Positions 25,272-34,769 of a stretch of 64,000 nucleotides of DNA are shown piece by piece. This DNA is from Pseudomonas mohnii. Lineage in GTDB: Bacteria; Pseudomonadota; Gammaproteobacteria; Pseudomonadales; Pseudomonadaceae. The notes beneath the pieces are model-generated. The model did not search any database. It saw only the letters and a program-made list of their open reading frames with translations, and was not told the DNA's origin. Position 1 is the stretch's first letter, and every line of letters starts with the position of its first letter. The position numbers were made by a program, and so were the translations under genes. The stretch covers positions 496,001 through 560,000 of the forward strand of contig NZ_FNRV01000001.1 of assembly GCF_900105115.1 (NCBI RefSeq), read 5' to 3'.

Positions 25272-26600
25272 ATGGAGCAAACGCTGAAAACACGATCGCT
25301 TTCCAAGGCCATTGGCCTGGGCGTCGCGCTGTTGACCGCCAACTCGTCCACCTACGCCTACGAGCTTTACGCCGATGAAGACACTAAAGTCACAGGCAAC
25401 TTCCTGGCTGTCTACGGGATGTTTAACAGCCGGAAAAACTATGACGGCACCACCGGTGGCTCCAGTTGGCGCGAAGGTTTTATCAAATATGGACTCAGTA
25501 TCGATCAGACACTTGGCAGCGCGGGGAGCGTCTATGGAACGGCCAATCTGGTCAGTTCGGGCACCTGGGGGGACGGTGATGCGGCGGGTATTACGGATGG
25601 CACCGAGCGCACCACGAAATTCGACGAAGCCTTTGCAGGATGGCGTTCGGGCGAACTCTTTCCAGTCCTGGGCAAGGACGGCGTAGACCTGTCGTTCGGC
25701 CGCCAGATCATCACCCTCGGCGACGGTTTCATCATCAACGACGACGGCCTTAATTTTGGCAAGGGACCTGCCGACGGCAAGCTCAATCGAGGAGGCGCCT
25801 ACTACCTGGCCGCTCGACATGCTTTCGACGAGACTGCTGTCGTTCGCCTGGGGGGCAAAGACGGCGTACACGGCAGCCTGATGTGGATGAAGTCCAACAA
25901 TCGCTCACAAGCCAACACCGAAATGGCCGCAGGCACACTGGAATACACAGCCGCACCGGGTACCCTGGGCTTGACCTACATCCACGGCATCGACGTTGAC
26001 GACCGCTATGCCAGCGACTTCCAGAAGCAACGCGAAGGCATGAACATCTATAGCCTTCGCGGCGCGGGCAATGCCGGAATAGAAAACGCCCACTTTGCTT
26101 TCGAATATGCCTGGCAGGACAAGGACGCCGGCAACGAAAAAGCCTGGTACACCGAAGCCGGCTACACCTTCGCAGATTTGCCCTGGTCGCCTGACCTGAC
26201 TTACCGCTACAGCCGCTATTCAAAGAACTGGGATTCGATGTTCAACGGCTTCAACCGCGGCTATGGCACCTGGTTCCAGGGTGAAGTGGCATCCAATTAT
26301 TCCGGCCCCTTCAATAGCAACACCTCGGTCCAACATGTCGCGTTGAAGGTCAAACCGGTCGACGTGGTGACGGTCGGCGCACTGTTCTTTGACTACAAGA
26401 CACTGCACAAAAGCGACGCACTGAACCTCGATGGTCGCGAGCTGGATCTGTACGCCGAATGGGCTGTGAGTGAACACCTGATCGTCACTCCACTGTTGGG
26501 CCTGTACAAGCCGAACAAAGACGAAAGCAACGGCGGGAATCAGGTGGGCGGCAATGGCACCAACGTTTACAGCCAGCTAACCGTGGCCGTACCGTTCTGA
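25272..26600 (+). CDS. outer-membrane porin, DUF1302/alginate-export-like barrel
   Basis: A 442-residue barrel protein with a signal peptide: MEQTLKTRSLSKAIGLGVAL, then a cut near AYA|YELYADE. Alternating amphipathic strands, GRQIITLGDGFIINDDGLNF early in the mature part, and a terminal Phe (LTVAVPF) indicate an outer-membrane channel. The ATG at 25272 is chosen for the signal peptide it gives; the frame opens at 25236. Divergent from the permease, it would provide outer-membrane entry for the same aromatic compound. Confidence 0.78.
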   Translation: MEQTLKTRSLSKAIGLGVALLTANSSTYAYELYADEDTKVTGNFLAVYGMFNSRKNYDGTTGGSSWREGFIKYGLSIDQTLGSAGSVYGTANLVSSGTWGDGDAAGITDGTERTTKFDEAFAGWRSGELFPVLGKDGVDLSFGRQIITLGDGFIINDDGLNFGKGPADGKLNRGGAYYLAARHAFDETAVVRLGGKDGVHGSLMWMKSNNRSQANTEMAAGTLEYTAAPGTLGLTYIHGIDVDDRYASDFQKQREGMNIYSLRGAGNAGIENAHFAFEYAWQDKDAGNEKAWYTEAGYTFADLPWSPDLTYRYSRYSKNWDSMFNGFNRGYGTWFQGEVASNYSGPFNSNTSVQHVALKVKPVDVVTVGALFFDYKTLHKSDALNLDGRELDLYAEWAVSEHLIVTPLLGLYKPNKDESNGGNQVGGNGTNVYSQLTVAVPF

Positions 26601-26607
26601 TGACCTT

Positions 26608-26632
26608 CAGGAGCTGCACTGCGCAGCTCCTG
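26608..26632. terminator. bidirectional hairpin between convergent genes
   Basis: CAGGAGCTGC and its exact complement GCAGCTCCTG flank ACTGC, between the porin stop and the stop of the convergent PAS/chemotaxis gene. Confidence 0.6.
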
Positions 26633-26639
26633 AGCCAAA

Positions 26640-27611
26640 CTACTGTTTGTGTTCAAGCAACATGGTCTGAATCCGATGCGTGGCCTGGCGGGTACATTCC
26701 GCCAGCTTTCGGACTTCGTCGGCCACCACCGAGAACCCACGCCCGATCTCTCCTGCCCTTGCCGCCTCGATCGCGGCGTTCAGCGACAGCAGGTTCGTCT
26801 GGTCCGCAATGCTTTTGATGACACTCACGACGGTTGCGATTTGCCCGTAGGTCGCCTGATTCTGCTCAAGCATCTGACGGTGGGTTTCCCTGGCCGAACG
26901 CTCATCACTGATGTCACGCACTGCGCCGATGACGCGGGTCAAACGCCCCTGCTCGTCACGGGCCGCACGACCACGTTCGCGACACCAGATGTAGTCGCGG
27001 GTCCTGTGGCGCATCCGGTACTCAAAGACATACTCGCCACTGCCCTGTGGACTGAGAATCTCACGATCAAAGATCGCCATGATTTTTGGCAGGTCATCTG
27101 GATGAGTGATCCCGACTTGTGCATCCCAGCCGTCGGGCAACTCTTGGGGGCCGTAGCCCATGAGAAGGCGGAACTGGCTGGAGAAGCGCATACAGCTGGC
27201 AGGGTCCTGGACATCACCGTTGACCACATTGATGTCCCAGCAACCTTCAGTGAGCGTTGACTGCAACAGGTCCCAGATTTTCGCATCCTGTTCATGTTGG
27301 CGGGCATCCAGAACGCGCCGGTTCAACTCGACTTCAAGTGATTGTTCACGAGCGCGCACCTGTTCCAGTTGCTGACAACGCTCGGCAAGCGACTGTTCAC
27401 TGCGTTCCAGCTGCAGGCTCAGGTCCCGGGTCTGCGACTCGGCGGCCAGCCGTTGATGCGCAACCTCAGCGCTTTGCCTGACTAACTCATCCAGGCACAT
27501 CTGCAACTGCGGGCAGGCGCCAAGCCCCTTCACCTCAAAAGCCTCGCCGGCCAGCAGGCGCTGCAAAGCCTCAGCGAGTTCAAGCATCTGTTTATGTTTC
27601 TTGAAAAACAT
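26640..27611 (-). CDS. soluble PAS-domain protein with a short chemoreceptor signalling tip
   Basis: A 323-residue protein without TM segments. An N-terminal coiled coil (about 45–105, rich in Gln, Glu and Arg) is followed by a PAS domain (about 110–240; [36 protein letters not shown]). A short methyl-accepting tip follows ([20 protein letters not shown]), and the protein ends soon after [16 protein letters not shown]. The long helical bundle and methylation regions of a full receptor are missing, so it may dock on other receptors. AAAGGA lies seven bases before the ATG. Sitting in the catabolic block, it may couple metabolism or redox state to taxis. Confidence 0.8.
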   Translation of the reverse strand: MFFKKHKQMLELAEALQRLLAGEAFEVKGLGACPQLQMCLDELVRQSAEVAHQRLAAESQTRDLSLQLERSEQSLAERCQQLEQVRAREQSLEVELNRRVLDARQHEQDAKIWDLLQSTLTEGCWDINVVNGDVQDPASCMRFSSQFRLLMGYGPQELPDGWDAQVGITHPDDLPKIMAIFDREILSPQGSGEYVFEYRMRHRTRDYIWCRERGRAARDEQGRLTRVIGAVRDISDERSARETHRQMLEQNQATYGQIATVVSVIKSIADQTNLLSLNAAIEAARAGEIGRGFSVVADEVRKLAECTRQATHRIQTMLLEHKQ

Positions 27612-27688
27612 CAGCCAGTCCTTTGTTCATCGAGTCTAAGGACTGGATCTGACAGGAAGCTGAAGAGAATTGCTTGTACGACGCTGCA

Positions 27689-27727
27689 GCGCCGTTTGCT
27701 CCTGCCTGCCATGAATGCAAACGGCGC
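27689..27727 (-). terminator. hairpin after the C1 reductase gene
   Basis: GCGCCGTTTGC pairs perfectly with GCAAACGGCGC across a 17-base loop, 30 bases past the reductase stop. No long U-run follows. Confidence 0.5.
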
Positions 27728-27756
27728 CCTTGAGCGCCGCAGAAATACCTGGAGGA

Positions 27757-28713
27757 TCAACAGCGGCTGACAAGCGTCTTCAATACCGACTTGAAGGTAT
27801 CGATCTGTTCGTCGCTGAAATCGGCGAATACCTTGTCCTGCTGCTCCCGTGCGATGGCCCACAAATCGTCTGTCTGCTCGATACCCGCAGCGGTCAACCT
27901 GACGCGACTGTCATCATCGTTGACCAGCCCCTTGCGTTTTAGATTGGCTATCGCCTCATCAATTTCCCGGACCGGCATCGCCACCTCGCGCAACAGGTCG
28001 CCGGGACTGAGCCTGGCGTCGTTTTCCAATACCATCAACATCCGCGCCTCGCTGGTGCGCAGGCCCGTGGACAACTGCCGGGGCTGATAGCTCGACTGGT
28101 AAGCCCGCACTGCCTGCGTCATCAGGTAGTACAAGTTGTGGCTAAGGCGTCCCTGGAAATGACTACTCGGCGGCTGGCTTTCATCGCGTTTGGTCATGCG
28201 CGTATGAGGCAAGACCATGGAGTAGGCGCCTTGGTGATACAGCAATGGCGAGCGACCAAAATCGTCGAAGGCCACTACTTTGCCGATCATGATCCAGTGG
28301 TCGCCACCGTCCACCTGCTGGTACTTCTCGCAGTGAAAACGCGCCGAGCAATCGGCGAATACCGGAGAGCCACCCTCCCCGGATTCGTACTCGATTTCAG
28401 CGAAGCGATCTTCCTTGGGTCGGGCAAAGTTGTTGGAGAGATCGATCTGGTCCGCGGCCAGTACGTTGACCGCGAAATGGCTGGCCTGCTCGAACACCTC
28501 ATGACTGTTGGAGCGTTTATCGATACTCCACAGCACCAGAGGCGGATCGAGGGACACCGAGTTGAAGCTGTTGGCGGTGACCCCGACTTTGCGCCCGGAG
28601 GCGGTGGCGGCCGTCACCACGGTCACCCCGGTAGCGAAGTTGCCCAGTGCCCGGCGAAACGCCCGCGGGTCGAAGGTGGTTTCAGTGGCTGCGCGAACGC
28701 TGTGATCAGTCAT
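27757..28713 (-). CDS. reductase component (C1) of 4-hydroxyphenylacetate 3-hydroxylase
   Basis: A 318-residue protein with an N-terminal flavin-reductase domain (about 12–170: ALGNFATGVTVVTA, GVTANSFNSVSLDPPLVLWSI) and a C-terminal MarR-like domain (about 190–318). This two-domain layout and length match the C1 component characterised in Acinetobacter baumannii. There the MarR-like part binds the phenolic substrate and stimulates NADH oxidation and release of reduced FMN. ATG 28713 has GGGAG upstream. The oxygenase gene is 56 bases upstream on the same strand. It differs from the short HpaC reductases of the E. coli type. Confidence 0.85.
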   Translation of the reverse strand: MTDHSVRAATETTFDPRAFRRALGNFATGVTVVTAATASGRKVGVTANSFNSVSLDPPLVLWSIDKRSNSHEVFEQASHFAVNVLAADQIDLSNNFARPKEDRFAEIEYESGEGGSPVFADCSARFHCEKYQQVDGGDHWIMIGKVVAFDDFGRSPLLYHQGAYSMVLPHTRMTKRDESQPPSSHFQGRLSHNLYYLMTQAVRAYQSSYQPRQLSTGLRTSEARMLMVLENDARLSPGDLLREVAMPVREIDEAIANLKRKGLVNDDDSRVRLTAAGIEQTDDLWAIAREQQDKVFADFSDEQIDTFKSVLKTLVSRC

Positions 28714-28769
28714 GCAAGACTCCCGGACGGCTTCCATGAGCCGTCCTGATTGTTGTTATGAAGGCGGGC

Positions 28770-29939
28770 TCAGATCATGCTCGGGTCAGGCTCCAGACCC
28801 ATCAGTTCGCGACCGAGGATCTGTGCACAGACGTCGTAGTCGGTGTAGGCATGGGCACCCGTCATGTGTGAATCGCGGAACAGACGCTGCATCTCGTTAT
28901 GTTCGAACCAGGCATTGCCACCGGCCGCCTCGAACAGCCGATCCACGGCCTGGATGCACATTTTGGTGGCGTAGGCCTGATTAGTGCGCCAGAACGCCAG
29001 GGTTTCGCGGCTTGGATAGCGCTGCTGTTCACTGTGTTCAGCGTGCTCCTGCCAAGTCTTCTCGAGAAAAGCCCGGGCGGCGGCGACCTGGTGAGTCGAC
29101 TCGGCCAGACGCATCAACGCTGGGGTCGCGGCACCGACTGCCGCACCGGTGTATGCCCGCACGCGGGTCTTGGTCTTTTCGCGGAACACTTCAAGCATCC
29201 GCTCGGCCACACCCAGGCTCACGGTGGAGAACCCGCTGGCGAAATAAGGACGGTACGGCGAGTAGAAGATTTTGCTGTCCGGGTACAAACCGAAGCCCGC
29301 GGACTTGCCTTCCATCATGTCCTTGGCTTTCTGGATCCGGTGTTCCGGCACCCGCACATTGTCGATGATCAAAGTCTTGGTGCCGCTGCCTTTCATACCG
29401 GCGGCGAACCAGTCGTCACGAATCTGATAATCACTGCGCGGCAGAACCGCGAAGCAGTAATCCTGAGTGCCCTCGGCGTTCTTGCGACGGAAGCCGACAA
29501 TCGCCCACTCGGCGTGGTCGCTGCCGCTGCTCCAACCCATTTCACCACTGAACAGCACTCCGCCTTCGATTTCCTCGGTGCGACCAAAAGGCGCGATGCT
29601 GCTACTCGCGGTGGCATTCGGATCATCGCCCCAGACTTCCTGCTGCAGTTCGGCCGAGAACAGCGCCAATTGATGACTGTGGGTGCAAAGCAGGCTCATG
29701 GCCCAGGCGGTACTGGCACAGGCACCCGCGAGCAAGGCAATGCAATCGGCAAACTGGGGCAGCGATAGCTCCAAGCCACCGAAGGCTTTCGGCTGAAAAG
29801 CACGGTGCAAACCAATGCTTTTCAGCAGCGCAATATTCTCGTCGGGAACCTTGCGATCCTGCTCCGCCTGGAAGGCGTTTGCAGCGATGGTCGGCAGGAT
29901 GGACTTCAGGTCTTCAAGGAGCGGGTTTGGCTTTTTCAT
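28770..29939 (-). CDS. oxygenase component (C2) of 4-hydroxyphenylacetate 3-hydroxylase
   Basis: A 389-residue flavin-dependent monooxygenase of the acyl-CoA-dehydrogenase fold. It matches the Acinetobacter baumannii C2 component along its whole length from memory (VPDENIALLKSIGLHRAFQP, SLLCTHSHQ, GWSSGSDHAEWAIVGF, MMEGKSAGFGLYPDSKIFYS, MTGAHAYTDYDVCAQILGRE). It uses reduced FMN from C1 and O2 to make 3,4-dihydroxyphenylacetate, the substrate of HpaD. The N-terminus is about 30 residues shorter than my recollection of the Acinetobacter protein. It replaces the HpaB type, which is not in the window. Confidence 0.9.
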   Translation of the reverse strand: MKKPNPLLEDLKSILPTIAANAFQAEQDRKVPDENIALLKSIGLHRAFQPKAFGGLELSLPQFADCIALLAGACASTAWAMSLLCTHSHQLALFSAELQQEVWGDDPNATASSSIAPFGRTEEIEGGVLFSGEMGWSSGSDHAEWAIVGFRRKNAEGTQDYCFAVLPRSDYQIRDDWFAAGMKGSGTKTLIIDNVRVPEHRIQKAKDMMEGKSAGFGLYPDSKIFYSPYRPYFASGFSTVSLGVAERMLEVFREKTKTRVRAYTGAAVGAATPALMRLAESTHQVAAARAFLEKTWQEHAEHSEQQRYPSRETLAFWRTNQAYATKMCIQAVDRLFEAAGGNAWFEHNEMQRLFRDSHMTGAHAYTDYDVCAQILGRELMGLEPDPSMI

Positions 29940-30112
29940 GGATGGCCCTGCTTATTATTGGATGTCCAGGCGACTCCCGAAATTGCAGAGTGGCGCTGGA
30001 TGCAGAGCCAGTATGGAGACACCCATCCTGGTAGAAAATGCACCTTCCAGAGCCAAGATTGTACTTTTCAAAGGCGATGAGCCGAAGCTGCCGAACACAT
30101 CCTTACGGCGCT

Positions 30113-30150
30113 GGCAGCCACAGACATAGGCTCCGGCAGCCACAGTCAAG
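30113..30150 (+). promoter_or_regulatory. GGCA direct repeat (22-bp period) upstream of the aldehyde dehydrogenase
   Basis: GGCAGCCACAG occurs identically at 30113 and 30135, exactly 22 bp apart, followed by TCAAG. The second copy is 76 bases before the ATG at 30211. It is the most regular member of the repeat group; TTAACC at 30170 could be the −10 region. Confidence 0.55.
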
Positions 30151-30210
30151 CCAGCCTGGAACCCATGGATTAACCTCGCGCTTTTCTTTATTCGCGACCA
30201 GGAAAACCCC

Positions 30211-31698
30211 ATGAGCGATATTCCACTGCTGCCCCAAGTTGAAGCCTTCCTCTGTCGAAGCCATGCGCTGTTCATCGACGGTGGCTACGTTCAGGGTCAT
30301 TCCAGCCAGACGCTGGAGGTGATCAACCCTGCCACTGGCCAGGTCATCACCCGAGTCGCCGACGCAGACCCTGTCGATATCGATGCGGCAGTGGCGTCGG
30401 CCAACCGCGGCTTCAAGCATTGGTCCCAGGTGGCACCGGCGACTCGCGCAACCGTGCTGATGAAACTGGCCGACCTGCTGGAGCAAAACCGCGAGGAACT
30501 GGCGCAGATCGAAACCTGCCAATCGGGCAAGATCATCCAGATTTCCCGGGCCTTCGAAGTCGACCAGGCCGCGCATTTTCTGCGTTATTACGCTGGCTGG
30601 GCGACCAAGATCAGCGGTCAGACCCTCACCCCGTCACTGCCCTCCTTCGCTGGCGAACGCTATACCGCCTTCACCCTTCGCGAACCCGTCGGGGTGGTCG
30701 TCGGCATCGTGCCGTGGAATTTCTCGACCATGATCGCTATCTGGAAACTCGCCTCGGCGCTGGTGACCGGCTGCAGCATCATCATCAAACCCAGCGAATT
30801 CACCCCGCTGACCATTCTGCGGATCGCCGAACTGGCCATCGAAGCCGGCCTGCCTGCCGGTGCCCTGAACGTATTGACCGGTGGCGGTCTGGTGGGTAAA
30901 GGCCTGATCGAACACCCAGGCACTGACAAGGTTTCGTTCACCGGCTCGGTGCCGACAGGCATTGCCGTCGGCCAGAGCGCCATGGGTGCCGGGCTGACCC
31001 GCGCCACACTGGAACTGGGCGGGAAAAACTCCGCGGGTTTCCTGCGCGATGTAGATGTGGACAAGGCGGTCAACGGCATCATCGAAGCCGGTTTCCTGCA
31101 CTCAGGGCAAATCTGCGCCGCCGCCGAGCGGTTCTTCGTCCATCGCTCACAGATCGATCCGGTCATGGACAAACTGGCCCAACGCCTGGGCGCACTGAAC
31201 ATTGGCTCACCGCTGGATGAGCGCACCGAATTCGGCCCGGTCACCAATCGCCAGCACCAACTTAAACTCGGCGAGTTTTTCGCCAAGGCACGAGCAGAAA
31301 ACAACACCATCATTCACGGTGGCAATCTTATCGACCGCCCGGGCTGCTACGTCGAACCCACGGTGATCCTCGCTAACACAGTCAACGACACGCTGCTCAA
31401 CGAAGAAACGTTCGGTCCGATTGCGACGTTCTTCCCTTACGACAGCGAAGAAGAGCTACTGGAATTGATGAACAACACACCTTACGGCTTGAGTGCCAGC
31501 CTCTGGACCAATGACCTGAGCAAGGCGCTGCGCATGGTACCTGCCATCAACGCCGGAACGGTCTGGGTGAACATGCACACCCTGCTTGATCCGGCAGTTC
31601 CCTTTGGCGGCAATAAATCTTCAGGGGTCGGCCGGGAGTTTGGCAGTGCATTTATTGAGGATTACACCGAACTGAAATCGGTGATGATTCGCTACTGA
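30211..31698 (+). CDS. phenylacetaldehyde-type dehydrogenase (FeaB/StyD-like)
   Basis: A 495-residue NAD-dependent ALDH with general-base Glu about 268 (LELGGKN) and catalytic Cys 302 (SGQICAAAE). The C-terminal HTLLDPAVPFGGNKSSGVGRE is typical of phenylacetaldehyde dehydrogenases. Product of the amine oxidase upstream (aryl-acetaldehyde) plus this enzyme would give 4-hydroxyphenylacetate for the C1/C2 hydroxylase, which is encoded divergently. The 22-bp repeat in its promoter suggests control by the FeaR-like activator. Confidence 0.87.
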   Translation: MSDIPLLPQVEAFLCRSHALFIDGGYVQGHSSQTLEVINPATGQVITRVADADPVDIDAAVASANRGFKHWSQVAPATRATVLMKLADLLEQNREELAQIETCQSGKIIQISRAFEVDQAAHFLRYYAGWATKISGQTLTPSLPSFAGERYTAFTLREPVGVVVGIVPWNFSTMIAIWKLASALVTGCSIIIKPSEFTPLTILRIAELAIEAGLPAGALNVLTGGGLVGKGLIEHPGTDKVSFTGSVPTGIAVGQSAMGAGLTRATLELGGKNSAGFLRDVDVDKAVNGIIEAGFLHSGQICAAAERFFVHRSQIDPVMDKLAQRLGALNIGSPLDERTEFGPVTNRQHQLKLGEFFAKARAENNTIIHGGNLIDRPGCYVEPTVILANTVNDTLLNEETFGPIATFFPYDSEEELLELMNNTPYGLSASLWTNDLSKALRMVPAINAGTVWVNMHTLLDPAVPFGGNKSSGVGREFGSAFIEDYTELKSVMIRY

Positions 31699-31999
31699 TC
31701 GTGCGAAAAAAACCAGGACCGCCCGGGATTCGTGAACCGGGCGGCCTCGGGCTTGCCGTGCGACAACGCTCTAGGGCCAGGATTCTCGAGAGCCTGCAGG
31801 CCTCCTCCCACCGATCGAACATCGCCTCGAAGGCATGCTCTGTCGCAAGAAGCAGCACGGCGCGGCGCACGCGCTTCTGCTTGCCCGCCCAGCAGTACCG
31901 GTAAAGCCGGACTTTCCACTGAGGGCCGTCACTGGCAGCGAGTATCCAATCAATACCAATGATTCGGACATGCCGAATAGACCTCTCTGAGAGTGCCAT
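31652..31999 (-). CDS. hypothetical small protein of uncertain reality
   Basis: A 115-codon frame with a plausible AGGGG ribosome site. The first 75 residues look protein-like (IRHVRIIGIDWILAASDG, LYRYCWAGKQKRVRR, HAFEAMFDRWEEACRLSRI). The last 35 are Pro/Ser-rich and run through a hairpin and into the 3' end of the aldehyde dehydrogenase gene, which looks non-coding. It is either a decayed gene whose 3' end was replaced, or chance. I do not recognise a family. Confidence 0.3.
   Translation of the reverse strand: MALSERSIRHVRIIGIDWILAASDGPQWKVRLYRYCWAGKQKRVRRAVLLLATEHAFEAMFDRWEEACRLSRILALERCRTASPRPPGSRIPGGPGFFRTISSESSPISVRCNPQ
31719..31744. terminator. hairpin with a minus-strand U-run
   Basis: CCGCCCGG and CCGGGCGG form an 8-bp stem. 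On the minus strand it is followed, six bases later, by seven T, so it would end a minus-strand transcript coming from 31999. On the plus strand it follows the aldehyde dehydrogenase stop. Confidence 0.55.
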
Positions 32000-32145
32000 C
32001 GCGAGCCCCTGATCAGCGTCAGGGCCAAATGCTCATCTCACTATCCAGGCTGCTCCAGCAACAAACCGATTCAGTGCGCGTCCGAATTCAAGTCGGGACT
32101 TAAAACACTGGGTGGTGCTGGACTTGAGTGATTTCTGCAGAAACG
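31745..32145. other. stretch between the catabolic block and tRNA-Gly
   Basis: Apart from the doubtful small frame above I see no supported gene, no integrase fragment and no obvious copy of the tRNA 3' end. This is the probable edge between accessory and core DNA. Confidence 0.5.
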
Positions 32146-32171
32146 AAAAAAGGACCCGAAGGTCCTTTTTT
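32146..32171 (-). terminator. intrinsic terminator of tRNA-Gly
   Basis: AAAAAAGGACC-CGAA-GGTCCTTTTTT: a GGACC/GGTCC stem flanked by A and T runs, located 42 bases past the tRNA on its transcribed strand. Confidence 0.8.
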
Positions 32172-32212
32172 CGATCGCTGCACACTTCAGTTGAAATATG
32201 CAGCGCTATGTT

Positions 32213-32288
<76 letters not shown>

Positions 32289-32351
32289 GTCTTGGTGTGG
32301 CGCATTCTATAGAATTCAGAAGCCCCGTCAACCCCTTGATTCAAAAAAGTT

Positions 32352-32912
32352 TTATTTTTTTTCCACGTCGGTCTTCAGATGCGGCCAGGCAGCCCGCAAG
32401 TACTGGACCATGGACCACAATGTCAGACCGGCAGACACCATCAGCAAGGCATACCCCATCAGGACCCAGAAGCTGAAATCCGACGGATTGGCCAGCAGGA
32501 TCACCAGCGCCAGCATTTGCGCGGCGGTTTTCCATTTGCCCAGGTTGGATACCGCGACGTGCGCACGGGCACCGAGTTCGGCCATCCACTCCCGCAGGGC
32601 AGATACAACGATTTCTCGACCGATGATGACGGCAGCCGGCAACGTGAGCCAGAGGTTGCCGTGTTCCTGCACCAACAGCACCAGGGCAACGGCAACCATC
32701 AACTTGTCGGCAACGGGATCGAGAAAAGCACCGAACGGGGTACTTTGCTCAAGACGGCGGGCCAGATACCCGTCCAGCCAGTCCGTGGCAGCGGCAAATG
32801 CGAAGACAGAGGCTGACGCCACGTAGCTCCATTGGTAAGGCAGGTAGAACAGTAAAATAAAGATCGGGATGAGCAGGACGCGTAGAACGGTAATCAGATT
32901 AGGGATATTCAT
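32352..32912 (-). CDS. pgsA: CDP-diacylglycerol–glycerol-3-phosphate 3-phosphatidyltransferase
   Basis: A 186-residue inner-membrane enzyme that makes phosphatidylglycerol-phosphate for anionic lipids. The CDP-alcohol phosphotransferase motif D-G-x2-A-R-x8-G-x3-D-x3-D is present as [10 protein letters not shown]...GAFLDPVAD. About four to five hydrophobic segments are visible. ATG 32912 gives the standard N-terminus [12 protein letters not shown]; a GTG two codons earlier is less likely. It follows uvrC by 32 bases, the usual gacA–uvrC–pgsA order. Confidence 0.95.
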   Translation of the reverse strand: MNIPNLITVLRVLLIPIFILLFYLPYQWSYVASASVFAFAAATDWLDGYLARRLEQSTPFGAFLDPVADKLMVAVALVLLVQEHGNLWLTLPAAVIIGREIVVSALREWMAELGARAHVAVSNLGKWKTAAQMLALVILLANPSDFSFWVLMGYALLMVSAGLTLWSMVQYLRAAWPHLKTDVEKK

Positions 32913-32944
32913 CGGCACAACTGGCTACGAGGTGAGGTGGCATT

Positions 32945-34768
32945 CTACTCGCTGTGCAGATTTGCATAAATCAACTCTGCGAGCTTTTTACTGATCCCGG
33001 GGGCTTTGGCGATCTCGTCGATGCTGGCACGAGACAGCTCCTGCAATCCACCAAAATGTTTCAACAAATCGCGGCGACGTGTCGGTCCAACGCCGGCAAC
33101 GCCCTCCAGTGTAGACGTACGTCGGGTTTTGCCACGACGGGCGCGATGCCCGGTAATAGCAAAGCGGTGAGCTTCGTCGCGAATCTGCTGGATCAAATGC
33201 AGTGCGGGGGAATCACCGCGCAACGTGAACTCGTGAGCGGCGTCATTGAGGTACAGGGTTTCGAAACCGGCTTTACGCGTTGCCCCCTTGGCCACACCGA
33301 GCAGGATCAGATCCGGTACCGCCAGCTCATTCAGCACATCTCGCGCCATGGACAACTGCCCCTTGCCGCCATCCACCAGCAGAATGTCCGGCAGTTTGCC
33401 CTCCCCGTCCTTCAGCTTGCTGAAGCGCCGGGTCAGCGCCTGGTGCATCGCCGCGTAGTCATCACCCGCCGTAACGCCTTCGATGTTGTAGCGGCGGTAA
33501 TCGGACTTGATCGGGCCTTCAGGGCCGAATACCACGCAAGAGGCGACGGTTGCCTCGCCGCTGGAGTGACTGATGTCATAGCATTCAAGGCGCTGGGGCG
33601 GCTCATCCAGTTTCAGCACCTGCGCCAGGGCTTCAAAGCGCTCGGCAACGTGTTGGCGGTTGGCAAGGCGCGCGCCCAGTGCCTGTTCGGCATTGGTCAC
33701 AGCCAATTGTTGCCAGCGTGCTCGCGTGCCACGCACCCGGTGGCTGATGGTCAATTCGCGACCACGCAGCTCGTCAATGGCCGCAATAAGTGTCGGAAAG
33801 TCGTCATGAACCACGTTGACGATCAACTCGCTCGGCAAGTCGCGCTCAGGACTGCTGATGAAATACTGACCGAGAAACGCCGCCATGACCTCGGAAACGT
33901 CCTCTTCGATACCGACCTGCGGAAAGAAGTTCTTGCTTCCCAGTACTCGCCCACCACGAACGCTGATCAAGTGAACGCAGGCACCGCCCGGATTGACGAA
34001 CGCCGCGATGACATCAACATCGCCCGTCCCGCCTTCCATGCTCTGCTGATCCTGAACCCGACGCAGCAGCGAGATCTGGTCGCGCAACTCCGCGGCGCGC
34101 TCGAACTCGAGATTGATCGCCGCCTCTTCCATTGCAGCGGACAACTCGTCGCTCAGTGCATTGCTGCGACCTTCGAGGAACATCACCGAGTGTCGTACGT
34201 CTTCGGCGTACACCTCAGGCTCCACCAGACCGACACAAGGCGCCTTGCAGCGCTTGATCTGGTATTGCAGGCAAGGGCGCGTACGGTTCTTGTAGTAGCT
34301 GTCTTCACACTGCCGGACGAAAAAGGTCTTTTGCAACAGGCTCAGGCTTTCGCGAATCGCGCCGGCACTGGGGTACGGACCAAAATATTTGCCCTTGGCC
34401 TTTTTCGCGCCGCGATGGATGCTCAAGCGCGGAAACTGGCCGTCTGAAAGGAAAACGTAGGGGTAGGATTTGTCGTCACGCAGCAGGATGTTATAGGGCG
34501 GACGCCATTCCTTGATCAGCGTCTGCTCAAGCAACAGGGCTTCGGTTTCGTTGGCCGTAATGGTCGTTTCGACTTGAGCGATTCGCGCCACCAACGCAGC
34601 GGTCTTGGGCGCCAGGCCGCTTTTTCTGAAGTAGCTCGACAGGCGATTCTTGAGGTTCTTGGCCTTGCCGACGTAGAGCAGGCGCGCATCGCTGTCGAAC
34701 ATGCGATACACACCGGGATGCCCGCTGACGGTCGACAGAAAGGCGCCTGGATCAAAATTATCAGTCAT
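32945..34768 (-). CDS. uvrC: excinuclease ABC subunit C
   Basis: A 607-residue nucleotide-excision repair nuclease. Domains are an N-terminal GIY-YIG nuclease ([25 protein letters not shown]), a UVR UvrB-binding motif at about 200–235, an RNase-H-like second nuclease, and C-terminal helix-hairpin-helix DNA binding ([21 protein letters not shown]). ATG 34768 is chosen because it lies one base after the gacA stop (TGAAATG), which gives translational coupling; the frame extends into gacA. Confidence 0.96.
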   Translation of the reverse strand: MTDNFDPGAFLSTVSGHPGVYRMFDSDARLLYVGKAKNLKNRLSSYFRKSGLAPKTAALVARIAQVETTITANETEALLLEQTLIKEWRPPYNILLRDDKSYPYVFLSDGQFPRLSIHRGAKKAKGKYFGPYPSAGAIRESLSLLQKTFFVRQCEDSYYKNRTRPCLQYQIKRCKAPCVGLVEPEVYAEDVRHSVMFLEGRSNALSDELSAAMEEAAINLEFERAAELRDQISLLRRVQDQQSMEGGTGDVDVIAAFVNPGGACVHLISVRGGRVLGSKNFFPQVGIEEDVSEVMAAFLGQYFISSPERDLPSELIVNVVHDDFPTLIAAIDELRGRELTISHRVRGTRARWQQLAVTNAEQALGARLANRQHVAERFEALAQVLKLDEPPQRLECYDISHSSGEATVASCVVFGPEGPIKSDYRRYNIEGVTAGDDYAAMHQALTRRFSKLKDGEGKLPDILLVDGGKGQLSMARDVLNELAVPDLILLGVAKGATRKAGFETLYLNDAAHEFTLRGDSPALHLIQQIRDEAHRFAITGHRARRGKTRRTSTLEGVAGVGPTRRRDLLKHFGGLQELSRASIDEIAKAPGISKKLAELIYANLHSE

Positions 34769-34769
34769 T

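Noticed and set aside
32954..34447. Long frame antisense to uvrC
   Set aside because: uvrC is certain; the antisense frame has no ribosome site or motif.
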